The translations under genes and the position numbers were made by a program. DNA of 64,000 nt from Ferrovum sp. JA12 (GTDB lineage: Bacteria; Pseudomonadota; Gammaproteobacteria; Burkholderiales; Ferrovaceae): NCBI RefSeq assembly GCF_001431705.1, contig NZ_LJWX01000001.1, forward strand, positions 248,001-312,000, read 5' to 3'. Below the pieces are notes generated by a model. That model searched no databases. It had not been told where the DNA came from and saw only the letters and a program-made list of their open reading frames with translations. Below, piece after piece: positions 1-8,280 of this stretch. Each line of letters opens with the position of its first letter. The stretch's first letter is position 1.

Positions 1-1
1 T

Positions 2-400
2 CTATTTCAAGTATCAAGACGCTTTAACATGGAAGTACAACCACAATTAGTTTTATTGCAAAAAACATTATTAAATGTTGAAGGACTGGGCAGAGATCTT
101 GATCCGGAGTTAGACCTTTGGAAAACAGCTAAACCCTATTTAGAAAAGTGGATGAGCGAACAAGTGGGGGTGAGAGGTCTTCTTAAGGCCATTAAACATG
201 AGGGGGGGCAATGGGTAGGACTCATTCCAGAGCTCCCACGCCTCATTCATCACAGTCTCAATCAACAACACTCAAATCAATTCCAAACTGATATAAAAGC
301 TATTCAGCAACAAAACCAGAGTCTCCAAAGATGGTTAATGGTAATTCTTTTTCTCATGGGCTTACTGATAGGTGGTGAAGTGGCACAGTGGGTAATGTAA
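2..400 (+). CDS. ubiB: UbiB, ubiquinone biosynthesis protein kinase-like/ATPase, C-terminal part (5' truncated by window)
   Basis: The reading frame is open from base 2, so this is the last 132 codons of a gene that begins before the window. The residues ([20 protein letters not shown], then [15 protein letters not shown]) match the well conserved C-terminal part of UbiB, which helps early ubiquinone biosynthesis at the inner membrane. The last 25 residues are a hydrophobic helix, as expected for the C-terminal membrane anchor of UbiB. The kinase-like core lies outside the window. A strong hairpin terminator follows the stop codon directly. Start codon and full length cannot be judged here. 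Confidence 0.9.
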   Translation, partial: LFQVSRRFNMEVQPQLVLLQKTLLNVEGLGRDLDPELDLWKTAKPYLEKWMSEQVGVRGLLKAIKHEGGQWVGLIPELPRLIHHSLNQQHSNQFQTDIKAIQQQNQSLQRWLMVILFLMGLLIGGEVAQWVM

Positions 401-430
401 AAACCCCCATTAATGATCATGGGGGTTTTT
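399..430. terminator. Bidirectional intrinsic terminator between ubiB and livF
   Basis: A perfect 12-bp inverted repeat (AAAAACCCCCAT at 399-410, ATGGGGGTTTTT at 419-430) has an 8-nt loop. The A-run and T-run flanks make it work in both directions. It sits between two convergent genes, and its left arm overlaps the ubiB stop codon. Confidence 0.9.
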
Positions 431-453
431 AAAAGAATTACTAGAACAAAAAG

Positions 454-1182
454 TTAATGTCCCCCGCCCAGATAGGCAGCAACTACTTTCGGATCATTCT
501 GTAAATCTTTAGCAGGGCCATGTACAGCAATTTTACCATTTTCCATTACATAGCCGTAATCCGCAATAGCCAAGGCCGCTGCAGCAAACTGTTCGACGAG
601 TAGCATAGTGATTCCTTGTTCTTTTAAGCGACCAATGATATGAAATACCTCGTCCACTAAAATAGGTGCCAGTCCTAATGAAGGCTCATCAAGAAGTAAC
701 ACATCTGGATTAAGCATCAGGGCTCGCGCCATAGCGAGCATTTGTTGCTCGCCGCCTGAGAGAGTACCAGCCAGCTGGTGCTGCCTCTCACGTAACCGAG
801 GAAACAGATCCAACGCACGATCTAAATCACTGGCAATATCTCCCTTAGGTCTACCGCCCCTAATAGATAAGCGAGTAAAAGCACCGAGCAAAAGATTGTC
901 TGTAATGGACTGAGTTGGAAATACTTTTCTTCCTTCTGGGGAGTGCGCAAGACCTAACTTGGCAATTTTATGGGAAGGAAGACCTGCAATATTCTTTCCT
1001 GAGAGCTCCACCTTGCCTGAGGTTGGTTTGATCATGCCACTGATTGCGCGCATGGTAGTGGTTTTACCAGCCCCGTTTGAACCAATTAAAGTCACCACTT
1101 TACCCTTAGGCACAGTTAAAGAAATGTCATGTAAAACTTGAACCTGACCATAGGAAGCTTTCAAATTCCGAACTTCTAACAT
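454..1182 (-). CDS. livF: Branched-chain amino-acid ABC transporter, ATPase LivF
   Basis: This 242-aa ABC ATPase couples ATP hydrolysis to high-affinity uptake of leucine/isoleucine/valine-type substrates at the inner membrane. Walker A (GSNGAGKT) is at residues 34-41, the signature LSGGEQQ at 140-146 and Walker B (VLLLDEP) at 160-166, all intact. The HSPEGRKVFP segment near residue 80 is typical of LivF. It is the last gene of a leftward run livJ-livH-livMG-livF, 17 bp after the fused livMG gene. The exact substrate is not provable: relatives also serve urea, amides or aromatic amino acids. Confidence 0.93.
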   Translation of the reverse strand: MLEVRNLKASYGQVQVLHDISLTVPKGKVVTLIGSNGAGKTTTMRAISGMIKPTSGKVELSGKNIAGLPSHKIAKLGLAHSPEGRKVFPTQSITDNLLLGAFTRLSIRGGRPKGDIASDLDRALDLFPRLRERQHQLAGTLSGGEQQMLAMARALMLNPDVLLLDEPSLGLAPILVDEVFHIIGRLKEQGITMLLVEQFAAAALAIADYGYVMENGKIAVHGPAKDLQNDPKVVAAYLGGGH

Positions 1183-1199
1183 AAATACCTTCTCTCTAT

Positions 1200-3134
1200 T
1201 TAACTGGCCTGACTACCTAAGTACGCCTCAATAACTTTCGGATTGCGTTGTACTGTCTCTGGCTGTCCTTCAGCAATTTTTTGACCAAAATCCAAGACAG
1301 AAACATTGTCACAAATACCCATCACCACATCCATATGATGCTCGATCAGAATAACAGTAATACCCTGTTCCTTGATTTTACGTATGATATTGATCAAATC
1401 TGCAATTTCTGGCGGTGTTAAACCTGCCGCAGGCTCATCAAGTAATAACAAAGCAGGGTTTAATCCCAAGGCGCGTCCAATTTCAAGTAATCGTTGTCGT
1501 CCATAAGGTAGATTTCTTGCTTCTTCATTAATAAAAGTATCAAGGCCAACAAATTTCAAAATACTGGCGGCTCTTTCTCTTGCGTATTGCTCTTCTCTTT
1601 GATATCGCGGTGTGTGCAACACCACATCAAGAAGATTTGACTTATAGGTATGGTGAAGTCCTACCATAACATTTTCTAGGGCAGTCATTTCACCAAACAA
1701 TTGAAGATTTTGAAAGGTACGGGCGATACCCTTTAAAGCAATATCAGATGGTGTGTCGCCTGATATGACTTGTTGGTCCAGGGAAACCGTTCCAGAAGTC
1801 GGCACGTAAATTCCTGTTAGAACGTTCATCATAGTAGACTTACCCGATCCATTAGGACCTATCAGGCCATGAATAGTGCCTTTGGTCACCGTTAAATCAA
1901 CTTCGTTTAAAGCCTTTAACCCCCCAAACTGCATCAAGATTTTTTTGGCATCCAACAAATCATTGGAGACCAGTGTTTTACCTTCCACGGCACTCATTAG
2001 TGCTGTATTAGGATCCACTTTGATTTTTGTTCTGGCTACCCACTGGGGTTTAAAGTGCCCAATAATACTTCTTACCCAGCCCACTATCCCATCTTGCAAG
2101 TAATACACAACAAATAAAATCAAACAACCAAAGATAGTGATACGCCAGTTAGTCATCTCTTCCAAACGATAAGCGCTTGTAACAAGGACCCCCACAGCCA
2201 CTGCCGGAATCAATAAGGGTTTAATAGTTCTGTTGCCAGAGATAAAGTGCCTCAGAACAAATATCACTAGCCCTGCTAAGGCTACTAATGATAAGTCTCT
2301 GAATAAACCGATATCATCTAACAGGTTAGGGAGTAATACGACGATAGTCGCTCCCACGACAGGGCCTAATCTTGTTTTTCTACCCCCCATAATAATGGCC
2401 AGTAAAAACAAAATAGTTAGATCAAAGTTAAAAGTGTTAGGAGCGATATATAGCTCGTTAAAGGTAAACAAACTCCCTGCAAAGCCTGCAATACCTGCAC
2501 TGATAACAAAAGCAAAAACCTTGTATTTATAAACGCTCACTCCCATACAGTCAGAAGCTACTGGACTGCCCCGTAGTGCCTCAAAAGCTCTACCATAGTG
2601 AGATTTAAGTATTCGACCAACCAGTAACATGGCCAACAAAAAGACAACAATCACCACATAATAATAATGTTGCTCATCTAAACTTTTGCCGAACAACACG
2701 GGTTGTTGAATAGTTATACCTAAAGGTCCGTTGGTTAGAAAATCCATTTCGTTAATTAAAATTTGTGCAATAGTTCCAAAGGCTAAAGTCACCATAGCTA
2801 AGTAAGGACCCGTCACACGCAAGGCAGGAAGAGCTAGCAGTAAACCAAAAAAAGCCGTTACGAAAATACTGGCTATATCACCAATATAAAAAGGCAAACC
2901 AAGGCGCCAACTTAAAATTCCCGTGGTATAGGCTCCAATACCAAAAAGTCCAGCATGAGCCAGTGACACTTCCCCCGTATACCCAACCACGATATCTAAA
3001 CCAAATAGCAAAACAGCATAGATAGCAATAAGTGCTACTTGATGAACGTAATACTCATTACCATTTAAAAATGTAGGAATTAAAAATAAAACACCAATAG
3101 CTATCAATGAGACTAGAACTTTAAATAACTTCAT
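1200..3134 (-). CDS. livM-livG: Fused branched-chain amino-acid ABC permease LivM and ATPase LivG
   Basis: This single 644-aa protein carries two transporter subunits that are separate in E. coli. Residues 1 to about 300 form a multi-helix LivM-type permease, including the VGYTGEVSLAHAGLFGIGAY region. A bridge of about 100 residues holds one or two more hydrophobic helices and a hydrophilic linker. The LivG ATPase follows, with Walker A GPNGSGKST near residue 424 and Walker B LLLLDEPAAGL near 555. The signature is LPYGRQR, close to the LSYGQQR usual in LivG. There is no stop or frame change between the halves, so the fusion is genuine. It sits 3 bp after livH and should pair with LivH and LivF. 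Confidence 0.93.
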   Translation of the reverse strand: MKLFKVLVSLIAIGVLFLIPTFLNGNEYYVHQVALIAIYAVLLFGLDIVVGYTGEVSLAHAGLFGIGAYTTGILSWRLGLPFYIGDIASIFVTAFFGLLLALPALRVTGPYLAMVTLAFGTIAQILINEMDFLTNGPLGITIQQPVLFGKSLDEQHYYYVVIVVFLLAMLLVGRILKSHYGRAFEALRGSPVASDCMGVSVYKYKVFAFVISAGIAGFAGSLFTFNELYIAPNTFNFDLTILFLLAIIMGGRKTRLGPVVGATIVVLLPNLLDDIGLFRDLSLVALAGLVIFVLRHFISGNRTIKPLLIPAVAVGVLVTSAYRLEEMTNWRITIFGCLILFVVYYLQDGIVGWVRSIIGHFKPQWVARTKIKVDPNTALMSAVEGKTLVSNDLLDAKKILMQFGGLKALNEVDLTVTKGTIHGLIGPNGSGKSTMMNVLTGIYVPTSGTVSLDQQVISGDTPSDIALKGIARTFQNLQLFGEMTALENVMVGLHHTYKSNLLDVVLHTPRYQREEQYARERAASILKFVGLDTFINEEARNLPYGRQRLLEIGRALGLNPALLLLDEPAAGLTPPEIADLINIIRKIKEQGITVILIEHHMDVVMGICDNVSVLDFGQKIAEGQPETVQRNPKVIEAYLGSQAS

Positions 3135-3137
3135 TAT

Positions 3138-4028
3138 TTATACCTTCTTGATAGCTGTTTTACCAAAGAGACCACTAGGCTTAATAGCTAACACCAACAA
3201 TAATAACACCAGGCCCGGAACATCTTTATAGCCCGTTGAAAGATAAAATCCCGTGGTGGTTTCGGCCACTCCGAGAATAATTCCACCCACGATAATTCCT
3301 AATCCGGAGTTTAAGCCGCCAATAATTGCCACAGCAAAAGCTTTTAGTCCTAAAACAGCCCCCATAGAGGCTCCCGTTAAGGTAATAGGCGCAATCAACA
3401 CGCCAGCAAAAGCCGCAGACATAGAAGACAACGCATAAGAAAAAGTAATCACCATTCGCGTGTTGATACCCATTAATCCTGCCGCATCCCGGTCTGTTGA
3501 AGTGGCCACCACAGCTTTACCATAAATGGTTTTACGATTAAACAACTCAACTAACACCATCATTAATAAAGCACCTACATCCACCATCAATTCCATGGGT
3601 AACACACTGGCGCCAAAAATGTGAAGTGGCGTTGAGGATATGGGTGAAGGAAAAGGCATATCATCTCTACCCCACACATTTTCTGCCACATTCCTGAAAA
3701 TAATACCTAAAGCAATGGTCGACATGATCCAACCAAATTCAGATTTAATTTTAATGGCGGGTCTGACCCCGACAGCTTCCACCACTACCCCTTGAACTGC
3801 CCCAAAAATCAACACGGCAGGAATCATTAACCAATAATTCATGTAGGGTCCGCCCATGACATCCCCTGCAAGGGTTAAACCAAACATGGCACCCAACATG
3901 AGCGCTTCACCTTGTCCAAAGTTAAGCGTACCGGAAGTCGCAAACGTAGATTGGTAACCAAAGGCAACCACCGCATAAATCATGCCCAACGCCACGCCGC
4001 TTAAAACTAATTGCAACAGTATTTCCAT
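3138..4028 (-). CDS. livH: Branched-chain amino-acid ABC transporter permease LivH
   Basis: A 296-aa very hydrophobic inner-membrane permease with roughly eight helices and the N-terminal block TSGTLNFGQGEALMLGA typical of LivH. It forms the translocation pore with the LivM half of the adjacent fusion. The motif near the C-terminus, AIIGGLNSGLGIIVGG, is the cytoplasmic loop that contacts the ATPases in this family. It lies downstream of the binding-protein gene, separated by a hairpin, and 3 bp before livMG. Confidence 0.93.
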   Translation of the reverse strand: MEILLQLVLSGVALGMIYAVVAFGYQSTFATSGTLNFGQGEALMLGAMFGLTLAGDVMGGPYMNYWLMIPAVLIFGAVQGVVVEAVGVRPAIKIKSEFGWIMSTIALGIIFRNVAENVWGRDDMPFPSPISSTPLHIFGASVLPMELMVDVGALLMMVLVELFNRKTIYGKAVVATSTDRDAAGLMGINTRMVITFSYALSSMSAAFAGVLIAPITLTGASMGAVLGLKAFAVAIIGGLNSGLGIIVGGIILGVAETTTGFYLSTGYKDVPGLVLLLLVLAIKPSGLFGKTAIKKV

Positions 4029-4064
4029 GAGAAGTCCTAATCAATAGTCACTCTTGAAACTCAA

Positions 4065-4097
4065 AATGGTATTCCGCTTAACAAGCAGAATACCATT
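4065..4097 (-). terminator. Intercistronic hairpin between livJ and livH
   Basis: AATGGTATTC (4065-4074) pairs perfectly with GAATACCATT (4088-4097), and a further GC/GC pair lies inside. On the transcribed strand the stem is followed by TTTTG, a weak U-tract. This position suggests partial termination or 3' stabilisation of the binding-protein mRNA, which would give more binding protein than permease. That role is inferred. Confidence 0.6.
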
Positions 4098-4113
4098 AAG
4101 TTGTTAGATCACA

Positions 4114-5310
4114 TTAATGACCTTTTTTATCACTTTCGTATGCGTATACCACAAAACCATCTTTCACTTCGCCCATTACTGTGTCTTTAACACCAATAGC
4201 TTCATGATTGGTGCTGGTAAAAGGATGATCATAACTGGTTACCACTCCATCCACTTTGGTACTTAAATTCTCCAAAGCTTGTTGGATTTTATTGCTATCA
4301 GCTGCCCCCGCTTGTTTAATGGCCGCAGCTAACACATACATCGAATCATAACCTTGTGCCGCCGAAACGGGTGAAGGGATACGATCATGGGCTGGGTGAT
4401 AAGCTTTGATATAAGCATCAATAAACTGCTTACGTTTTGGGGTGTTTGGTTCCTGAATAAAGGTTTGGGGCATACGTGCTCCCTCACCATTTTTACCTGC
4501 ATTATCTATATAATTTGCCATAGATAAAGTCCAGCTACCAATCATGGGTACTTTCCAGCCAAGCTTAGCCATACCATTAGCAATTTGAGCCAACTCAGGA
4601 CCGATACCATAGGTTAAAATTGCTTGTGCACCAGCCTCTTTGGCTCTTAACAGCTGAGCCGTCATATCAGTGTCTTTGATGTTGAATTTTTCTTCAGCAA
4701 CCGGTTTCATGCCGCGAGCCGCTAAAGCTTTTTCTAAATCCTGTCTTCCTAATTGACCGTAGTTAGTAGAATCAGCAAGAATCGCCACTTTAGTAAACTT
4801 ACGCTTAACAACTGCTTCTTCAACGATCATGTGTGATTGAATTTTATCACTGGCAGCAATTCTAAAAATGTAGTTTTTTGAATATCTAGGGGGCAAAAAT
4901 TGTTGGGTAATAATACTACCTGTGGCCACGTTATCAATCACAGGAATTTTAGCCTGTTGGTAAAAACGCTGGGAAGCTAGCGCCACGCCGGTATTGATAA
5001 AACCAAGAGTTGCTACCACGTGTTCGCGATTAATCAAATCTTGAGTCACTTGAACACCACGTTCGTTTTTGGCTTCATCATCACGCTCAACGAGTTGAAT
5101 CTGACGGCCTAAAATACCACCAGCCTTATTGATCTCATCCGCCGCTAACTTAACTCCGTCGCGCATAGAAATACCCATTGGAGAAGATCCCCCACTTAAT
5201 GGACCAGAGACGCCAATTTTGATCGTCTCGGCAGCTTGCGCTGACAAGGTCAAAGCGACTAGTGAAGCACTAATAACTGGTGTTAACCAGCTTGGTTTAA
5301 TCATGCGCAT
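4114..5310 (-). CDS. livJ: Periplasmic branched-chain amino-acid (type I) substrate-binding protein
   Basis: A 398-aa secreted receptor of the Leu/Ile/Val-binding fold that delivers substrate to the LivHMGF transporter. The N-terminus has a classical signal peptide ending in SAQAAETIKIG. The opening of the mature protein (IKIGVSGPLSG) and the ERDDEAKNERGVQ segment are typical of this family. I chose the ATG at 5310 because AGAGGAG lies just upstream; the frame stays open 17 codons further but those residues do not look like a leader. A possible -35 TTGACT is seen upstream on this strand. The ligand cannot be read from the sequence. Confidence 0.9.
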   Translation of the reverse strand: MRMIKPSWLTPVISASLVALTLSAQAAETIKIGVSGPLSGGSSPMGISMRDGVKLAADEINKAGGILGRQIQLVERDDEAKNERGVQVTQDLINREHVVATLGFINTGVALASQRFYQQAKIPVIDNVATGSIITQQFLPPRYSKNYIFRIAASDKIQSHMIVEEAVVKRKFTKVAILADSTNYGQLGRQDLEKALAARGMKPVAEEKFNIKDTDMTAQLLRAKEAGAQAILTYGIGPELAQIANGMAKLGWKVPMIGSWTLSMANYIDNAGKNGEGARMPQTFIQEPNTPKRKQFIDAYIKAYHPAHDRIPSPVSAAQGYDSMYVLAAAIKQAGAADSNKIQQALENLSTKVDGVVTSYDHPFTSTNHEAIGVKDTVMGEVKDGFVVYAYESDKKGH

Positions 5311-5448
5311 GTTAAACTCCTCTTGTGTTATTAAGTAATAATTAAGAACTTTTTTAGTCAATAGAAATAACTATTTACAAAAATGTCCATTATTCTATCA
5401 CGGGCTTAATAAGCCGCAAACTATTCTTAAATCAAGGAGATCACCTAA

Positions 5449-5970
5449 ATGATCTACAAACTCGGTAGAAAAACACCTACGCTTCATGCTGGCGCATATA
5501 TTCACGAGAGTGCGGTAATCATTGGCGCAGTCACCTTGGAAGAAGGTGCTAGCGTATGGTGCCACGCAACTCTCCGGGCTGACAATGAACCGATCATGAT
5601 TGGTAAACGCTCCAATATTCAAGATGGTGCTGTGTTACACACTGACCCCGGGATGCCTCTTCATATTGAACAGGGGGTGAGCGTGGGGCATTTAGCCATG
5701 CTTCATGGTTGTACGATAGGGGAGAATTCTCTAATCGGGATAAAGTCGGTGATACTAAATGGTGCAAACATTGGACGAAATTGTTTAATTGGCGCCAACA
5801 CACTGATTACTGAAGGAAAAATCATTCCAGATGGCTCCTTGGTAATAGGAAGCCCCGGTAAAGTGGTCAGAAGCTTAACTGAACAAGAGATTAGTGCTTT
5901 AAAAGAAAATGCTACGAGTTATGTAAACCGCTCTTTGCTATATCAAGTAGAATTAGAAAAAATCGGGTGA
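5449..5970 (+). CDS. yrdA: Gamma-carbonic-anhydrase-like hexapeptide-repeat protein (YrdA family)
   Basis: A 173-aa left-handed beta-helix protein. Hexapeptide repeats run from about residue 20 to 135, and the His residues expected to bind metal are present (LHTDP near 62, then VGHLAMLHGC near 81-86). Family members are trimeric, bind Zn or Fe, and resemble Cam-type carbonic anhydrase, but many show no proven hydratase activity. An AAGGAGAT ribosome site precedes the ATG. It is the first gene of a tight rightward group (hydrolase, hemJ, rRNA methyltransferase) and is divergent from livJ. The symbol is by family resemblance. Confidence 0.88.
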   Translation: MIYKLGRKTPTLHAGAYIHESAVIIGAVTLEEGASVWCHATLRADNEPIMIGKRSNIQDGAVLHTDPGMPLHIEQGVSVGHLAMLHGCTIGENSLIGIKSVILNGANIGRNCLIGANTLITEGKIIPDGSLVIGSPGKVVRSLTEQEISALKENATSYVNRSLLYQVELEKIG

Positions 5971-5974
5971 TTTT

Positions 5975-6592
5975 ATGCTAAAAAAACAATCATTTCAGCT
6001 TCAAGGTCCCGTGGGTAATATGGAACTGTTGGTTGAAAAGCCCGATACCAGCGCTCCCCAAGGTTTATCTTTTGTAGCCCACCCACATCCTCTTTATGGT
6101 GGCTCCATGCAAAACAAGGTGACCCAAACCATTGCTACCACTTTTTTAAGGCAGGGTTGTATTACTATCAGAATGAACTTTAGGGGGGTTGGGAAAAGCG
6201 ACGGAACATTTGATCACGGACTCGGCGAAACTCAAGATTGGCTTAGGGTCATTGAGTATTTTTCTGGTCTTTACCCCAATTTACCCTTATATTATGGAGG
6301 GTTTTCTTTTGGTGCTTTCGTCATGAGCCAAGTTAATTTGGTTAAACCATCACAAAAAATGGTATTGGTTGGAACTCCCTGCGGTAACTTCACAGTGGCT
6401 CCTGTGCCTGCGGAAACATTATTAATCCATGGTGAACTTGATGAAACAATACCTCTACCCGCTGTCTTTGAATGGGCAAGAGCCCATCAACTCTCAGTCG
6501 TGGTGGTGGCCGGTGCCGATCATTTTTTCCATCATCGTTTAACCATTATTCGTGACTGGATAACACGGTATTTTTTTAACACTACAGGATAA
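5975..6592 (+). CDS. Small alpha/beta hydrolase (YkfA/DUF-type, about 200 aa)
   Basis: A 205-aa alpha/beta-hydrolase. The nucleophile elbow GFSFGAF holds Ser near residue 110, the acid is probably in HGELDETIPL near 155, and the catalytic His is in GADHFFHH near 185. The opening block AHPHPLYGGSMQNKV is characteristic of a family of short cytoplasmic hydrolases that often sit beside housekeeping genes. It has no signal peptide. It starts 4 bp after yrdA and ends 4 bp before hemJ, so the genes are surely co-transcribed. Its substrate is unknown. Confidence 0.85.
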   Translation: MLKKQSFQLQGPVGNMELLVEKPDTSAPQGLSFVAHPHPLYGGSMQNKVTQTIATTFLRQGCITIRMNFRGVGKSDGTFDHGLGETQDWLRVIEYFSGLYPNLPLYYGGFSFGAFVMSQVNLVKPSQKMVLVGTPCGNFTVAPVPAETLLIHGELDETIPLPAVFEWARAHQLSVVVVAGADHFFHHRLTIIRDWITRYFFNTTG

Positions 6593-6596
6593 ATCT

Positions 6597-7025
6597 ATGT
6601 CTTTCCTCACCCTTAAAGCATTGCATATTATATTAATGGTCACTTGGTTTGCTGGCTTATTTTATTTGCCCCGCTTATATGTTTACCATGCCATGTTAGA
6701 TAACGACCCTCAGGGGCATGAACGCTTCAAAATCATGGAAAGAAAACTCTTTTGGGGCATCATGACACCAGGAGGAATTCTGACTGTCGTTACCGGATTA
6801 GCGATGGTTTTTATCTATCACGATATGGGAGTTTGGCTACACATTAAACTCTCATTGGTGCTCTTATTGATTATTTATCACATATGGTGCGGAAAACTAT
6901 TACATGATTTTAAATACAACAACAACCATCATAGTCATGTTTGGTATCGCTGGTTTAACGAATTTCCAGTGATTATCCTCATCCCGGTGGTTTTTCTAGT
7001 GATTTACAAACCCTTTTCCGGCTAA
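6597..7025 (+). CDS. hemJ: HemJ, protoporphyrinogen IX oxidase (CopD-like membrane protein)
   Basis: A 142-aa protein with four predicted membrane helices that oxidises protoporphyrinogen IX to protoporphyrin IX in haem synthesis in bacteria without HemG or HemY. Diagnostic features are the conserved His in KALHIILMVTWFAGLFYLPR (first helix), the FKIMERKLFWGIMTPGG motif after the first loop, and WLHIKLSLVLLL in the third helix. Length is typical. It is embedded in a rightward operon, 4 bp after the hydrolase and 2 bp before the methyltransferase. Confidence 0.92.
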   Translation: MSFLTLKALHIILMVTWFAGLFYLPRLYVYHAMLDNDPQGHERFKIMERKLFWGIMTPGGILTVVTGLAMVFIYHDMGVWLHIKLSLVLLLIIYHIWCGKLLHDFKYNNNHHSHVWYRWFNEFPVIILIPVVFLVIYKPFSG

Positions 7026-7027
7026 CG

Positions 7028-8185
7028 ATGACTTTATTTTCCTTCTTTGCCACTTGTCCCAAGGGTCTTGAGGCCCCGTTACTGGAAGAGTTAACTACCC
7101 ATGGCTTACAGAACCTAGTAATGGGTGAGGCTGGTGTATGGTTTACCGGAACCTTTACAGAGGGGATGAAGGCTAATCTTTATTCACGCATTGCAAGTCG
7201 TATTTTATTACTGGTGGTGAAAGGACAGTATTCCCACGAGAACGATCTGTATGACAGCGCCTATTCATTTCCTTGGGTTAACTGGTTTGATGTCAACCTT
7301 ACCTTCATGGTGACGACAAATGCAAAACACTGCCCATTAAAAAGCTTAGACTTTGTCACCTTACGGGTTAAAGATGCTATTTGTGACCAGTTTCGTGAGG
7401 AATTGAATCAACGTCCGTCCATTGATACCAGGGAGCCTGATGTTCGAGTTTATGTCTATCTCACTGAGCAAGATTTCTATTACTATATAGATATGAGTGG
7501 GGAGGCACTGTTCAAACGAGGAGCTCGTATTGAAAGTGGTGAGACACCGCTAAAGAAAAATTTGGCCGCAGGGTTACTTGCTTTGAGTAACTGGCGCCCA
7601 GGAACCCCTTTAGTGGATATGTTTTGTGGTTCAGGAACAATTCTCAGCGAGGCTGCCGAAATGACCCTACAGCGCGCTCCCGGATTACATCGTCACTTTG
7701 GCTTTGAGAAACTAACTCCGCACCAACCCCAAGACTGGCAAACACTTCTTGAGCAGGCACATCAAGCAGCTCAACCTCAACAACCTCTCCCTATTTGGGG
7801 CTATGATTTAAAAGGGGATGCCATTCAAGCTAGCTGGACTAACTTCAAAGCCTCAGACATAGAGCAATGTATCTCTCTGAAGCAGGTTAACGCCATAGAA
7901 TCAACTCCCCCCATTGAGACTGGAGTGATTGTGTCAAACCCTCCTTACGGGGTACGGTTGAGCGAGCAGGCCATTCTCCAAGAATGGTATCCTCAATTAG
8001 GTGAAACCTTAAAAAAGCGCTATGCTGATTGGGATAGTTGGTTTTTAACTGCCGACCTGACTTTTCCCAAAGGTTTACGATTAAAACCTAGCCGGAAGAT
8101 CCCTTTGTTCAATGGAGCTCTTGAATGCCGATTCTTTTATATCCCATTAGTTTCTGGCTCAAATAGAAAAAAATCGCATAATTAA
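7028..8185 (+). CDS. rlmL: RlmL-type 23S rRNA (guanine-N2) methyltransferase, THUMP domain, single-module form
   Basis: A 385-aa SAM-dependent RNA methyltransferase. The N-terminal ferredoxin-like/THUMP part (about 1-160) binds RNA. The C-terminal Rossmann domain has the SAM-binding block VDMFCGSGTILSEAA near 197 and the catalytic NPPYG motif near 305, which targets an exocyclic guanine amine. E. coli RlmL is about 700 aa because a second methyltransferase (RlmK) is fused behind it; here only the RlmL-like half exists, as in many betaproteobacteria. The expected product is m2G at the position equivalent to G2445. The gene ends just before the phoB promoter. Confidence 0.85.
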   Translation: MTLFSFFATCPKGLEAPLLEELTTHGLQNLVMGEAGVWFTGTFTEGMKANLYSRIASRILLLVVKGQYSHENDLYDSAYSFPWVNWFDVNLTFMVTTNAKHCPLKSLDFVTLRVKDAICDQFREELNQRPSIDTREPDVRVYVYLTEQDFYYYIDMSGEALFKRGARIESGETPLKKNLAAGLLALSNWRPGTPLVDMFCGSGTILSEAAEMTLQRAPGLHRHFGFEKLTPHQPQDWQTLLEQAHQAAQPQQPLPIWGYDLKGDAIQASWTNFKASDIEQCISLKQVNAIESTPPIETGVIVSNPPYGVRLSEQAILQEWYPQLGETLKKRYADWDSWFLTADLTFPKGLRLKPSRKIPLFNGALECRFFYIPLVSGSNRKKSHN

Positions 8186-8189
8186 GGGA

Positions 8190-8223
8190 TTGTAACAATC
8201 TCGTCACATTGAGCAGGTATAAA
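8190..8223 (+). promoter_or_regulatory. Candidate Pho box and -10 element driving phoBR
   Basis: TTGTAAC and TCGTCAC (8190-8196 and 8201-8207) are two degenerate CTGTCAT-type heptamers 11 bp apart with the AATC spacer expected of a Pho box. TATAAA at 8218-8223 lies 10 bp after the second heptamer, the spacing of PhoB-activated promoters where the Pho box replaces the -35. A further exact CTGTCAT follows at 8225-8231. This implies positive autoregulation of phoB; it is a sequence inference. Confidence 0.65.
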
Positions 8224-8280
8224 ACTGTCATGGAAATGGCTAATTTACCCACTCAACATCTTTACTTTATGGAGGCAAAT

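Noticed and set aside
5398-5803. Minus-strand ORFs opposite the gamma-carbonic-anhydrase-like gene
   Set aside because: They lie antisense to a clearly conserved protein, show no known motif and no ribosome site.
8225-8231. Third heptamer CTGTCAT as part of the Pho box
   Set aside because: It is an exact half-site but is out of the 11-bp phase and downstream of the -10, so I treat it as not required for activation.
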